DNA from: Prochlorococcus marinus str. MIT 9401
Lineage (GTDB): Bacteria > Cyanobacteriota > Cyanobacteriia > PCC-6307 > Cyanobiaceae
NCBI RefSeq assembly: GCF_000760095.1
Contig: NZ_JNAR01000015.1
Coordinates: forward strand, 1 to 64,000
DNA: 64,000 nucleotides
Direction: 5' to 3'
The notes below the pieces were generated by a model. That model worked only from the letters and a program-made list of their open reading frames with translations, was not told the DNA's origin and made no database searches. Below are positions 44,750-54,373 of the stretch, in pieces (position 1 is the first letter of the stretch; each line of letters starts with the position of its first letter). A program made the position numbers and the translations under genes.

Positions 44750-44920
44750 TTAATTTTTTGAGTCCTTAAGTTTCATTTCTTTTTGTGTTTTCCTGATTCT
44801 TTCTTCAAAGACGGATCTTCTATATGGAGTAACTTCTCCACCTTTAGTTGCCAAAAGCTGGGCTTCATGTACCCTATTGGCTCTTTTGATTTTTTCTCTT
44901 ATTTTTAAGAGGTTATTCAT
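44750..44920 (-). CDS. 56-residue basic hypothetical protein
   Basis: MNNLLKIREKIKRANRVHEA, then LLATKGGEVTPYRRSVFEER. Helical and strongly basic, with a conserved-looking KGGEVTPYRR core, and it has its own terminator. Function unknown. Confidence 0.6.
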   Translation of the reverse strand: MNNLLKIREKIKRANRVHEAQLLATKGGEVTPYRRSVFEERIRKTQKEMKLKDSKN

Positions 44921-45108
44921 AGTCTTTTGCAGTTAATGAGAATCCCGTTCCCTACTCCCATGTCATGCGTCCAGAGATATAAACTTGGATGAACGTTAAT
45001 GAACGATAACATCTTAAAAAAAATTCCGTGAGAGTATTTTTAACTAATTTTTCTCAAAAAAATAAATAATGAAAAAATAGGATAAATAATCTTTTAATAC
45101 TTCGTAAA

Positions 45109-45384
45109 TTATGATAAGAAAATTGTTTGCGACCCATCATTATTATCTTGAATCACTATTTTTTTATTTGGAAAAATATCTGATAATATTCTTTTCAAAT
45201 TTGAATTATCTGAAGAAATTATATTACTCATATTTTTTGAATTAATTTTCCAATTTTCATCTACAAATAGTTCTTTATCATCACCTTTTTTATTCTCGAG
45301 TGATGTCTTATTTAGAATCTTAAGTAACAGTTCTGAATCATAATCTTTAAATTCTTCAGGAATCTCTTTTAGGTTTTCAATCAT
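45109..45384 (-). CDS. Hypothetical protein
   Basis: 91 residues, acidic (MIENLKEIPEEFKDYDSELL...). Two parts: a helical N-terminus and NLKRILSDIFPNKKIVIQDN plus NDGSQTIFLS, which resembles a beta-hairpin end. Not recognised. Confidence 0.55.
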   Translation of the reverse strand: MIENLKEIPEEFKDYDSELLLKILNKTSLENKKGDDKELFVDENWKINSKNMSNIISSDNSNLKRILSDIFPNKKIVIQDNNDGSQTIFLS

Positions 45385-45585
45385 TATTTAGAAATCAAAT
45401 GTTTCTAAATTTTGCTTGAGAAATTACCAGAATACAAGGTATTAATTACCTAAAAATTTCTTTCAAAATAAAAAATTCGTATTAAATTAAAATATTTTGC
45501 TTTAGAAAATTTAATTTAAAAAAATTAATTAATCATTTACAGAATTTATTTTCTTGTTAAGTTGCAATTAAGAAGTTCAGGAAAA

Positions 45586-45717
45586 ATGCCAAGAGTAATT
45601 AACAAAAAAATTAGACTTTTAAGATGGTTAAACTCAGGCATGATATTACCATTTATCTTTATGGCTGCATCCTCATCTATTATTCTTTATTGTGTTTTAT
45701 TTATCCTAATAAAATAG
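45586..45717 (+). CDS. 43-residue membrane peptide
   Basis: MPRVINKKIRLLRWLNSGMI, then LPFIFMAASSSIILYCVLFI. Basic start and one long span. AGGA five bases before the start codon. Codon use normal. Confidence 0.5.
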   Translation: MPRVINKKIRLLRWLNSGMILPFIFMAASSSIILYCVLFILIK

Positions 45718-45726
45718 CTTTCTAAT

Positions 45727-45861
45727 TTAAGCAGCTAAGTTTTCCTCTGATTTAGACATAATAATTGCAGCTTTTTTTAATAAACTAACGACTTCTTTTC
45801 TTCCAACTGCATTATCAGCTTGACGCATTATTTCAGCATATTTTTTATTTATTTTTTTCAT
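45727..45861 (-). CDS. 44-residue helical protein
   Basis: MKKINKKYAEIMRQADNAVG, RKEVVSLLKKAAIIMSKSEE. Amphipathic helices with MRQADNAVGRKEVVSLLKKA, a pattern seen in several short cyanobacterial proteins. Function unknown. Confidence 0.5.
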   Translation of the reverse strand: MKKINKKYAEIMRQADNAVGRKEVVSLLKKAAIIMSKSEENLAA

Positions 45862-46040
45862 AAAAAGTTTTGATTTACTCTAAAATTACAACACCATATG
45901 ATGGTGTCAATCGTAAATAATTCACATATATCTTTTTTTTGATTATTTTTGCACAATAAAAATTTCTCATTTATTATCCTTCAAGTTTTTTAATTGATAA
46001 TGCCAAAAAATTACAAATATAAAATTAATGATCCTATTAA

Positions 46041-46256
46041 TTAAGCTACATTGAAGAATTTGAAAACATAAAATAAACCTCCGATTAGGATCAATATTGC
46101 AGCTCCATAAAAAAGAAAAGGGATAATTGGATATTTGTACAATGTAGACCTTACTTTTTGTTGTATGGCTTTTTTATCAAGTTGAGGCAACTTTATATCT
46201 TCAATTTTTTCTCTAGGCGGAATACCTAAATTTTTTCTTCTCTTTGCCTCTCCCAT
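46041..46256 (-). CDS. DUF2839 family protein
   Basis: 71 residues from the conserved MGEAKRRKNLGIPPREKIED start; an in-frame extension of nine codons upstream is not in the family. One membrane span (YPIIPFLFYGAAILILIGGL). Paralogue of 43665-43865. Two bp downstream of the stop of the next gene, so co-transcribed. Confidence 0.85.
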   Translation of the reverse strand: MGEAKRRKNLGIPPREKIEDIKLPQLDKKAIQQKVRSTLYKYPIIPFLFYGAAILILIGGLFYVFKFFNVA

Positions 46257-46258
46257 AA

Positions 46259-46489
46259 TTAATCCTGAGGTATTCCCATACATTTTAAATAATTGTTATC
46301 AGCTAAATCTAAAATTTGATTCCATTCTTCATGAGATGTTTCCAAATTATTTTTAAAATCTTTTTCAAATTTAAGAATACATCTTTTTTCTATATTTTCA
46401 GGAGAATTATAATTTCTTAAAAAAGAAACACTCAAATAAGATAATGATGAAAAAACTACAATTATTTTTGCAATCCTAAAATTATTCAT
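46259..46489 (-). CDS. Small secreted or membrane protein
   Basis: 76 residues: N-terminal hydrophobic segment (IAKIIVVFSSLSYLSVSFL), then NIEKRCILKFEKDFKNNLET and a Cys near the end (YLKCMGIPQD). Two Cys may pair. Function unknown. Confidence 0.55.
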   Translation of the reverse strand: MNNFRIAKIIVVFSSLSYLSVSFLRNYNSPENIEKRCILKFEKDFKNNLETSHEEWNQILDLADNNYLKCMGIPQD

Positions 46490-46571
46490 ATCTTAGATAA
46501 TATTGCCTCATAAATAAAAAAGGTACTTGTTGGTTTTATAATTAATTTAATCTATTAAAAACAATTATCAA

Positions 46572-46769
46572 ATGATAAAATCGGTGAATTTTAACCATTT
46601 GCCTATTCAGGATTTGGTCGTTTCAGGGTTGATAATATTTATAATGTCGACGATAATTGCCAATATTTATGACCCATTATTAGGAATAACTTATGCATTT
46701 GGGAATATACTTACTCTTACTTTTTTGAGCTGGTTATACGAAGAGACTTGGAATGATCCAAGTAAATAA
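46572..46769 (+). CDS. Two-span membrane protein
   Basis: 65 residues: VVSGLIIFIMSTIIANIYDP, LLGITYAFGNILTLTFLSWL and a short YEETWNDPSK end. Not recognised. Single gene. Confidence 0.55.
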   Translation: MIKSVNFNHLPIQDLVVSGLIIFIMSTIIANIYDPLLGITYAFGNILTLTFLSWLYEETWNDPSK

Positions 46770-46800
46770 GAGCAATTAAGAAAAGATTAATATATATTTT

Positions 46801-46914
46801 CTACTTTTGTATTTTTAACTTTGAAGAATACTTTAAATTCACAATGTATGAAGCAACAAGAGATAGTATCAAGAAAAATAATAAGCTCTCTAAAGTAGAT
46901 TGAGGCATAACCAT
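46801..46914 (-). CDS. 37-residue single-span membrane peptide
   Basis: MVMPQSTLESLLFFLILSLV, ASYIVNLKYSSKLKIQK. Convergent with 46572-46769. Same style as the other tiny membrane peptides of the zone. Confidence 0.45.
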   Translation of the reverse strand: MVMPQSTLESLLFFLILSLVASYIVNLKYSSKLKIQK

Positions 46915-46995
46915 AATTAGTACCAAAAATAATACATTTCTAGAAAAACGAATTCTGAAGAAAAATCAACCCTTTAATTATTTTTTATTTTCAAA

Positions 46996-48300
46996 TTAAT
47001 AAATCCCAATCCCAAAGAATGAATTTGCAATAAATAACAAACTAAATAATGTTAAGAAAATTAATCCTATCCAACTTATTGTTTTTAGAAATAATCCATA
47101 TCTATTTTTAATTGGTACTAATTTGCTATTTATAGTATCCATTGCCATCCATGCAAATAAAGGTGCGGTTAGAAAACTTCCCGTCATTGCAGCAAATACA
47201 AAATCTTTTACCCCTATACCTCCAGACTTTGCAATCAGCAAAGCTATTAATGATGCAAATATATGTACAATCATCCAAAGTTGAAATCTATTTCGCTCTA
47301 CCTTGGAATCCATATGTCCAAAATCAGTTCCTCTCAATAAACCTTGAATAGCAGAAATACTTCTTGGATATGCATCTAGGCAAGTAATTGTGGTACTAAA
47401 CATTGCGGCAAATGCTGCAGGTATAATGATCCATTTAGCCCAACTGCCAATGGATTTAGTGTAAAGGAGTATTAACTTTTGAGCAAAGGAGACTCCACTT
47501 CCAGAAAGCATTCCATCGCCGGTACCATACATTGTTATGGCGCCAAGAGTAAGGAAGAAAATAGCAGTAACTACAGTTATTAAGTAACCGAGATTAAAAT
47601 CAAATTCTGCTTCACTAATATTTGGTTTATAGTTTGAATCTTTTGCTCGAGAAAACATCCATAACGAAGGCCAAACACATAATTCTACTGGGCATGGCAT
47701 CCATCCCATTAGGGGGATCAAAAAAGCTAAATTTGTTAACTTCCATGGACTGATTTCTGGTTGAAAAAAACTCATATTTAGAGACTCATTTATTGAACCT
47801 TTAAATAAAAGAGATAAAACTGCAAATAATGTTAAAAAAGTTAGGAGAGATACTAAAAATTTTGAAATTCTATCAAGGGCTTTATATTTACCAAGAATTA
47901 ATATCATTCCAGAAACAATAAGGATTCCTATAGACAAATCCATGGCTGGAAAAGCTTTAAAAAAGGGAATATTAGTTAAAAGGACACCAGAAACAAAACT
48001 TACAGCCGCTATTGTGAAAGTACCAGTAATTAGACTAACTATTAGAAATAAAGGTAGATACAAAGAATTCCGCTCTTTGAAACCTTCTAATAATGATTTA
48101 CCAGTAGATGCTGTAAATCTAGTCCCAACCAACAAGAAGGGATACTTTAAAAGATTAGTAAGAAGGATAAGGCCAACTAATGAAAATCCAAATCTTGCAC
48201 CAGCAGTAGTAGATGACAATAAATGAGAACCTCCAATAGCCGCTCCAGCCAGCAAAATTCCTGGACCCAAACTTTTTTGTATTCCTTTTGTTAAATTCAT
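46996..48300 (-). CDS. Divergent NRAMP-family transporter
   Basis: 434 residues from ATG 48298-48300, about eleven spans. The fold is recognisable (LGPGILLAGAAIGGSHLLSS; MGWMPCPVELCVWPSLWMFS; CLDAYPRSISAI), but the metal-binding DPGN of helix 1 is GAAIGG here and the helix 6 MPH is not present. NRAMP members without these residues do not transport Mn/Fe in the standard way; Mg or an organic substrate are alternatives. A clear polytopic inner-membrane carrier. Confidence 0.75.
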   Translation of the reverse strand: MNLTKGIQKSLGPGILLAGAAIGGSHLLSSTTAGARFGFSLVGLILLTNLLKYPFLLVGTRFTASTGKSLLEGFKERNSLYLPLFLIVSLITGTFTIAAVSFVSGVLLTNIPFFKAFPAMDLSIGILIVSGMILILGKYKALDRISKFLVSLLTFLTLFAVLSLLFKGSINESLNMSFFQPEISPWKLTNLAFLIPLMGWMPCPVELCVWPSLWMFSRAKDSNYKPNISEAEFDFNLGYLITVVTAIFFLTLGAITMYGTGDGMLSGSGVSFAQKLILLYTKSIGSWAKWIIIPAAFAAMFSTTITCLDAYPRSISAIQGLLRGTDFGHMDSKVERNRFQLWMIVHIFASLIALLIAKSGGIGVKDFVFAAMTGSFLTAPLFAWMAMDTINSKLVPIKNRYGLFLKTISWIGLIFLTLFSLLFIANSFFGIGIY

Positions 48301-48669
48301 GTCTTTAATCAAATGATTTAATTTACTTTTTGAGCACTTCTAAATTTATTTTTTAATACTTTTTTTTTAAACGCAAAATTAGATAATGAGTGAAAAATAA
48401 AAAGTATAATTAGTAATCCTATTCGAACTTTCATAAGATATCCCCTTCAAATATGCTTTTATCAGATATTTATTTTGTATTCGACCTCTTTTCTCCATAA
48501 GATCCTCAAAATCCTATCTAAAACATCTAATTCTTTTTTTTTAAAACTTTTTATTTTCTTTTTTTTTTGTTTTTGCATAAACTGTTACATAGGTATTTCA
48601 ACTTTAAACTGAGCTAAAAAAAACACAATAAGCAAAACTTCTTAAAACTCAACGAAGTTTGGATTATTT
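48301..48669. other. Non-coding stretch, no content recognised
   Basis: 369 bp between two minus-strand genes. Very AT-rich with T-runs near 48360, 48535 and 48560; no open frame of note, no strong hairpin, no tRNA. Confidence 0.5.
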
Positions 48670-49026
48670 TTAAATTGATATATATTTTTCTGCCCTTCTC
48701 AAGGCTTTTATTGCACCTCTATAGTCAAGATTTTTTAATTTTTCCTCACTTTTGCATTCCAACATTTTCACTATTTTATTGATCTTTTTTTCATCAATTT
48801 TCAGTTTATGATCGAATATAAGATCAAATTTTGATGAATACAAACTAGATAATTCTTTTCTATATTTTTGAATCGTTTTTTCATCACAAGATTTAGATTT
48901 CAATATTGCATTAGCCTTCATTTTGTCATCTAATGCCCCTTTAAAATTTCCAAGTTTAAATTTCTTTTCACTTGATCTGGTTAGCTTAATAAGATTTCCC
49001 AATATCAATCGCCCAGAATCTTCCAT
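48670..49026 (-). CDS. Hypothetical helical-repeat protein
   Basis: 118 residues. KFKLGNFKGALDDKMKANAI and KLKNLDYRGAIKALRRAEKY look like two degenerate TPR-type helical hairpins flanking a Lys-rich middle. No signal peptide. Function unknown. Confidence 0.6.
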   Translation of the reverse strand: MEDSGRLILGNLIKLTRSSEKKFKLGNFKGALDDKMKANAILKSKSCDEKTIQKYRKELSSLYSSKFDLIFDHKLKIDEKKINKIVKMLECKSEEKLKNLDYRGAIKALRRAEKYISI

Positions 49027-49106
49027 TTTTTTTGCTTACCTAAAATCAATACTATCAGCATAAAGATAAAACAACTTAATTTTTTAATACTCAAGTAATT
49101 AAATAA

Positions 49107-49406
49107 TTAACCAATAACAAGTCCTTTTTCAAGAAGTAAATCGAAAACCTCCGCACTTTTCGTTTTCCCAAATTGTGGGGGCTTATGTAAATCTAATATT
49201 TCAGCAAGGCACATTATCCAATAAGTATCTTTTTTTAAATTAAGACTTTCGCAAATATGAGAGGGAGCAGATTTAAAACATCCAAATTCTGTTGATATAT
49301 TAATGTTCATTATTTGAGTTTCAAGTTCAAGACTTAAGAGTTCTATTTCTTGCTCAGTAAGGGCTGAACCAAATGAATATGATTCAATTAAAAGTTGGTA
49401 ATTCAT
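49107..49406 (-). CDS. Hypothetical protein
   Basis: 99 residues: LTEQEIELLSLELETQIMNI, then CFKSAPSHICESLNLKKDTY and WIMCLAEILDLHKPPQFGKT. Soluble, with three Cys. Fifteen bp from the DUF3764 gene upstream, so likely one transcript. Not recognised. Confidence 0.6.
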   Translation of the reverse strand: MNYQLLIESYSFGSALTEQEIELLSLELETQIMNINISTEFGCFKSAPSHICESLNLKKDTYWIMCLAEILDLHKPPQFGKTKSAEVFDLLLEKGLVIG

Positions 49407-49421
49407 TAAAGAATTATTTTT

Positions 49422-49703
49422 TTAAGAAACCCAGCGTGTTATTTTTGTACCCTCATAAATATGTCCTGAAGCTTCAACTATAGGTTTTGTTTCAGGATTC
49501 ATAAAAATATCATATAAAACATTTTCTGGTCCTTGAAAAATTACAGTTGCCCTTTGAGGATCATCTAATGATTTACCAATATAAAATGTTTTAACTCCCA
49601 TTTCTTTAAACATCGTCTGCTGTTCTTTTGCATTCATATGTGATTCATACTCCTCATAGGTATTACTTAGTTGAAAATCTAAAATAGTCGTTTCAATAGT
49701 CAT
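49422..49703 (-). CDS. DUF3764 family protein
   Basis: 93 residues with the core GKSLDDPQRATVIFQGPENV, similar to 35043-35348 (GVSKDDPQRIIVIHQAPEGN). Small ferredoxin-like domain. Function unknown. Confidence 0.78.
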   Translation of the reverse strand: MTIETTILDFQLSNTYEEYESHMNAKEQQTMFKEMGVKTFYIGKSLDDPQRATVIFQGPENVLYDIFMNPETKPIVEASGHIYEGTKITRWVS

Positions 49704-49837
49704 AAGAATAATTAAATTTTTTTAATTCTAAATCTTTATCAAAAAAATTAATCTAAAAAAATTAGTTTTTATTAAGCAAAGTGTTAACTAATTTTCATTT
49801 ATGAGTTATAAATCAACTATAAAAAACGATTTTAATT

Positions 49838-51181
49838 TTGGACTCAAAAATTTCTCAGAGAGAACAATGGACTAGTAAGCTAGGATTCATTCTCGCAGCT
49901 GCTGGTAGTGCAGTAGGTCTAGGCAACCTTTGGGGTTTTGCTTACAGAGCATCTCAGGGTGGAGGTGCGGCGTTTGTACTTTTATATATATTGATCGTTT
50001 TAATTGTATGTCTTCCAGTATTTGTTGCTGAAATGGCTCTAGGGAGAAACGCAATGGCAAGTACATTGCTTGCTCCTGTAAAGCTGGCAGGGAAGAATTG
50101 GTATCCATTAGGAATTCTTTTCTTTATAGCTCCTTTAGGAATAGCATCATATTATTCAGTGATAATGGGATGGACTGCAGATACCTTGTTCCATTCTTTA
50201 TTTTTTGGATTACCAAAGAATTTAACTGAAGCAGAAACCTTCTTTGGCTCGATTAGTAGTGGCAGCAGTGTTTTGTTGGGCCACCTATTAAGTCTTGTAC
50301 TTACAGCAATAATAGTTTCATCAGGTATAAAAAAAGGTATAGAAAAGGTTACTAGATATTTCATGCCAATCCTTTTCATAATTATTGTGATTCTTGCTAT
50401 TTGGGCTACTTCACTTTCAGGTGCATGGGAAGGATATAAAACATTTCTACTTAAGTTTGACTTCAATGAATTGAGAAATCCTCAAACAATAAGAAACGCT
50501 TTTACACAAGCATTCTTTTCATTAAGTTTAGGGATAGGAATTATGGTTACCTACGCATCCTATTTAAATAAAAAAAGTAATCTTCCAAAATTAAGTGTAG
50601 GAGTTGCATCATTAGATACTTTGGTTGGACTAATGGCTGGATTTATAACTTTCCCAATAGTTTTAACATTCGGTTTAAGTGACGCTATTTCTGAATCCAC
50701 TGTTGGTGCTTTATTTATCTCAATTCCAACAGGTTTAGGTTCATATGGTGCGGCAGGAAGAATTGTAGCTGTTGCATTTTTCGCATTAGCTTATATTGCA
50801 GCAATAACTTCCTCTGTTTCATTATTGGAAGTTCCAGTTTCCTCTTTAATGGATAAATTTGGTTTTAAAAGAGAAAAATCTGTTTGGCTGATAACTCTTT
50901 TCTTATTCTTAGCAGGCATTCCTTCTGCATTAAACTTAAACATTCTTGGAACTATTGATTCGATTTTTGGAGGTGTATTACTTATCTTTGGTGGATTCTT
51001 GGTTACTTTCTTTATGGGATGGGTAGTACCTGGAAAGTTTAATGAAGAACTTAGTGATTCAAAAGTTGGAATCAAAACGACACGTTATTTGAAATTCATG
51101 ACAAGATGGGTTGCGCCACCAATTATTGGTTTTGGACTATTTATTAGTGTGTTTGATTTGCTTAAAGGTTGGGTAAGTTAA
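49838..51181 (+). CDS. Neurotransmitter:sodium symporter (NSS/SNF) family transporter
   Basis: 447 residues, read from a TTG (no earlier ATG). The helix 1 signature GFILAAAGSAVGLGNLWGFA, then YRASQGGGAAFVLLY is diagnostic of the LeuT-like NSS family; about eleven spans. It would take up amino acids or osmolytes with Na+. Bacterial members often end after 11 helices as here. Single-gene transcript. Confidence 0.9.
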   Translation: MDSKISQREQWTSKLGFILAAAGSAVGLGNLWGFAYRASQGGGAAFVLLYILIVLIVCLPVFVAEMALGRNAMASTLLAPVKLAGKNWYPLGILFFIAPLGIASYYSVIMGWTADTLFHSLFFGLPKNLTEAETFFGSISSGSSVLLGHLLSLVLTAIIVSSGIKKGIEKVTRYFMPILFIIIVILAIWATSLSGAWEGYKTFLLKFDFNELRNPQTIRNAFTQAFFSLSLGIGIMVTYASYLNKKSNLPKLSVGVASLDTLVGLMAGFITFPIVLTFGLSDAISESTVGALFISIPTGLGSYGAAGRIVAVAFFALAYIAAITSSVSLLEVPVSSLMDKFGFKREKSVWLITLFLFLAGIPSALNLNILGTIDSIFGGVLLIFGGFLVTFFMGWVVPGKFNEELSDSKVGIKTTRYLKFMTRWVAPPIIGFGLFISVFDLLKGWVS

Positions 51182-51585
51182 AAATAAATAAAATTATAAT
51201 TTATAAAATTGAATAAATTTACTGCGATATAGTGCGGAAATAAGGGGAGGGTTGCAAGTCTAAAAAAGATAAAATAGTTTAACTTTTTCGCATTATTTTT
51301 GATCAAACTCAAAAAAATATTAGTCAATAATTAAGTATTTGCAATGGTTATTAATTAAAAAATTGATATGAAGACTAAGTGCTTTTTTCTATTACCAAAT
51401 TCTAAATATTTTTCTCAAGAAAATGTTTTACTGCGGAACTTTTTTTTAATGAAGTATTAAAATTTAACTTATATTAAATCTCAAACGTATCGGCAAAAAC
51501 CATCCCTAATAGAATCTATATAAAATAAATTTAGGTGTTTAATTTGAAGGAATTAGAGCGCCTAAAAGAATAGATAACAAATTTG
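51182..51585. other. Non-coding stretch, no content recognised
   Basis: 404 bp before the SelO gene. AT-rich with no gene, strong hairpin or repeat that I can support; presumably holds the promoter of the downstream gene. Confidence 0.5.
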
Positions 51586-53289
51586 ATGTCAACCAAATCT
51601 GATTCATTAAAAGGAAAGCTTACAGAAAATTTTTCCGAATTTTCTCAACTATCTGACTATTCTTTTATGAATTCTCTTAAAGCAGATCCTCAATCAACAA
51701 AAGATGGAAATGATCATAAGCCGCGTTCAGTATATTCAGGTCATTACGTACCAGTTGTTCCAACTGCTATTCCAGAACCAGAATATATTTCCCATAGCAA
51801 CAAACTTTTTAAAGAACTAAGGCTAAGCTCAAATCTTACTAAAGACCAGAATTTTTGTCGTTTTTTCTCAGGTGATATTTCTGTTGCTAATTATCCAATG
51901 AGTCCTGTTGGTTGGGCAACAGGTTATGCATTATCTATTTACGGGACTGAATATACCCAACAATGTCCCTTTGGCACAGGCAATGGTTATGGCGATGGCA
52001 GAGCAATTTCTGTTTTTGAAGGTTTATTCAATGGGAAAAGAATGGAAATGCAACTTAAAGGAGGAGGTCCAACTCCTTACTGTCGTGGAGCAGATGGTAG
52101 AGCTGTCTTAAGGTCTAGCGTACGAGAATTTCTCGCACAGGAATTAATGGATGCCTTGGGAATCCCTACCTCAAGATCTTTAACACTTTATGTCTCACGT
52201 TCAGAAATAGTTAGAAGACCGTGGTATTCCAAAGGGTCCAGATATTTTGAACCTGATATCATGATTGATAATCAAGCAGCAATTACTACGAGAGTCGCTC
52301 CATCTTTTTTACGTGTAGGCCAGATTGAACTTTTTGCAAGAAGAGTTCGCGATAATGCGCATGATGAGGCCCTCAATGAACTAAAGATGATAGTTCAACA
52401 TCTAATTGATAGAAATTATAAAGATGAAATTGAATATGAGATTTCGATTCAAAGTAAAGTAATAAAACTGGCTTCTTTATACAGATCAAGACTTATATCA
52501 CTCATAGCCAACTGGATGAGAGTTGGTTATTGCCAGGGTAATTTCAATAGTGATAATTGTGCTGCTGGAGGTTATACCTTGGATTATGGCCCCTTTGGAT
52601 TCTGTGAATTATTTGATCCAAGATTTCAACCATGGACAGGTGGAGGTGAACATTTCTCATTTTTTAACCAGCCTTCTGCAGCGGCAATCAATTTTAAAAC
52701 ATTCTGTTCCTCTCTTAGTCCGTTACTTTCAAAAAGCAAACAAGATCAAGAAAAGTTAGATCAAATCGAAAAAGACTTTTCTGAATTAATGAATAAGGAA
52801 TTAATGAAAATGTGGGCAAACAAGCTTGGTTTAGAACATTACAACGAAACTCTAATAAATGAATTTTTTAATCTCATGGTTATTTCAAAAGCAGACTATA
52901 CAATTTTGTTCCGTAAACTCTCTGAAATCCCTGATAACTTAGATTCTTTAAAAGACTGTTTCTATTTACCAATTAATGACGAGCTCAATAATAGGTGGGA
53001 AGTATGGCTTGAAAACTGGCAATCAGTGTTGAAGAAAGAGGGAAATATTAAAGCAAAATCGGCATCAATGAAATCCCTTAATCCAGTCTATACTTGGCGC
53101 GAATGGATGGTCGTTCCTGCATATGAAGAAGCTGAAAAGGGAAATTACAAGAAAATAAAAGAGTTACAGGATATCTTTAGCAATCCATATGTAGAACAAC
53201 CCGCAGAAATAGATCAAAAATATAATCGACTAAAGCCAAGCCAGTATTTTAACTATGGAGGAGTATCTCATTACAGTTGTTCTTCGTAA
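51586..53289 (+). CDS. selO: SelO-type protein adenylyltransferase (pseudokinase fold)
   Basis: 567 residues from the ATG at 51586. Conserved SelO/YdiU blocks: YPMSPVGWATGYALSIYGTE, GTGNGYGDGRAISVFEG, QLKGGGPTPYCRGADGRAVL, RSSVREFLAQELMDALGIPT and CQGNFNSDNCAAGGYTLDYG-PFGF. SelO transfers AMP from ATP to Ser/Thr/Tyr of target proteins, linked to redox stress. Length is within the family's range. The C-terminus ends HYSCSS, near the position where selenocysteine or Cys is found in other SelO. Confidence 0.93.
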   Translation: MSTKSDSLKGKLTENFSEFSQLSDYSFMNSLKADPQSTKDGNDHKPRSVYSGHYVPVVPTAIPEPEYISHSNKLFKELRLSSNLTKDQNFCRFFSGDISVANYPMSPVGWATGYALSIYGTEYTQQCPFGTGNGYGDGRAISVFEGLFNGKRMEMQLKGGGPTPYCRGADGRAVLRSSVREFLAQELMDALGIPTSRSLTLYVSRSEIVRRPWYSKGSRYFEPDIMIDNQAAITTRVAPSFLRVGQIELFARRVRDNAHDEALNELKMIVQHLIDRNYKDEIEYEISIQSKVIKLASLYRSRLISLIANWMRVGYCQGNFNSDNCAAGGYTLDYGPFGFCELFDPRFQPWTGGGEHFSFFNQPSAAAINFKTFCSSLSPLLSKSKQDQEKLDQIEKDFSELMNKELMKMWANKLGLEHYNETLINEFFNLMVISKADYTILFRKLSEIPDNLDSLKDCFYLPINDELNNRWEVWLENWQSVLKKEGNIKAKSASMKSLNPVYTWREWMVVPAYEEAEKGNYKKIKELQDIFSNPYVEQPAEIDQKYNRLKPSQYFNYGGVSHYSCSS

Positions 53290-53333
53290 AAGGTAAATCC
53301 TAAAAATGCAGATTAAATAACTTAGAGAAAATT

Positions 53334-53756
53334 TTATTCATTTATGGCCGTAGGCATTCCAACTACTGATACAACTCCCACATGAAGTATGGCCGGCTTC
53401 TTCCCAACATTTTTCACATAGTGGGGCCCCCCATTATTACTCTCTATAAATGCATCACCCGCTTTAAAGAAATTAATTTCTTCACCCCTAACATGTTTTA
53501 ATCTTCCTCTGGTGACATGAATCAACATTGGGGAAGGATGAGTATGAATTGGAGTTTTCAAGCCAACTGGAATCTTGACTTTTAAGAGTCTTAATTCAGG
53601 CTTACCCTCGAGATAATTAAAATTTTTACCACTAAGTCCTTTTGAACTTTGAATAATAGGTATAACTTCAATTTTTTCTTCAGCAAGAGAAGGTTGTGGT
53701 AAAGCTAAAGTCCCAATAAAAAGGAAACAAAATGGAATAAATGTTTTTATTTGCAT
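53334..53756 (-). CDS. Secreted cupin-domain protein
   Basis: 140 residues from ATG 53754-53756, where the signal peptide starts (MQIKTFIPFCFLFIGTLALP); an upstream GTG gives a non-standard extension. Cupin motif 1: PIHTHPSPMLIHVTRGRLKH; motif 2: GDAFIESNNGGPHYVKNVGK. The HTH and PH residues would bind a metal. A periplasmic single-domain cupin of unknown substrate. Confidence 0.85.
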   Translation of the reverse strand: MQIKTFIPFCFLFIGTLALPQPSLAEEKIEVIPIIQSSKGLSGKNFNYLEGKPELRLLKVKIPVGLKTPIHTHPSPMLIHVTRGRLKHVRGEEINFFKAGDAFIESNNGGPHYVKNVGKKPAILHVGVVSVVGMPTAINE

Positions 53757-53809
53757 TAGATATTTAAGTTTCACTAATAATAGGTAGTTTGCAAAAATAA
53801 TAAACTAAT

Positions 53810-53971
53810 TTATTTCTTATATAACTTTTCTAATTGCTTAATTTCCTCTCTTAAATCCTTACCTCTCCTATTTAATTTATTATTTTTAATAACTATTGGA
53901 ATAATCCACCAGGCTTGAAGACCTAAAAAGATAAATACTAGGATCAATAATTCAAAAGTACCAGGCTGCAT
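53810..53971 (-). CDS. 53-residue membrane-anchored helical protein
   Basis: MQPGTFELLILVFIFLGLQA span, then WWIIPIVIKNNKLNRRGKDL and a coiled REEIKQLEKLYKK end. Similar single-span/coiled proteins occur in many cyanobacteria. Function unknown. Confidence 0.6.
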   Translation of the reverse strand: MQPGTFELLILVFIFLGLQAWWIIPIVIKNNKLNRRGKDLREEIKQLEKLYKK

Positions 53972-54044
53972 TTGATAAATAACCCTTCTTTGTTAGTAAA
54001 ACTATTCTAAAAGTTGTTAAACATTCCTGAGATATTCAATATTT

Positions 54045-54227
54045 CTAGGCTGCCTCTAGTTCAATATTAAGTTCAATTCCCTTTGAAATAATTGCTTCTT
54101 TAAATTCAATAAGTTTGGAAATTATTCTTTGCTTCTCTTGATCAGTTTTATAGATATCCTCAACAACTTCCTGCATTGCAAGTATTACTTTTTGTAGTTT
54201 GATTTCTAAATCTTCTCTGTAATTCAT
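54045..54227 (-). CDS. 60-residue coiled-coil protein
   Basis: Start at ATG 54225-54227 (MNYREDLEIKLQKVILAMQE), preferred over an upstream non-ATG codon. All-helical with VVEDIYKTDQEKQRIISKLI. Function unknown. Confidence 0.55.
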   Translation of the reverse strand: MNYREDLEIKLQKVILAMQEVVEDIYKTDQEKQRIISKLIEFKEAIISKGIELNIELEAA

Positions 54228-54301
54228 AAGCTGAAAGAAATTGCCTTTTTTATTAAAAAACAAAATCATTACAAGTAAATAAGTACTTAACCTTAAAAGG
54301 A

Positions 54302-54328
54302 TTGACAGTTAAACATGCAGGATATAAT
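54302..54328 (+). promoter_or_regulatory. Sigma-70-type promoter
   Basis: TTGACA and TATAAT, both perfect, with a 15-bp spacer, 46 bp upstream of the gene at 54374. Confidence 0.55.
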
Positions 54329-54373
54329 TTATAGTACAAATGTATTAAAATCAGTTAGCTTTTAACGGAAACC

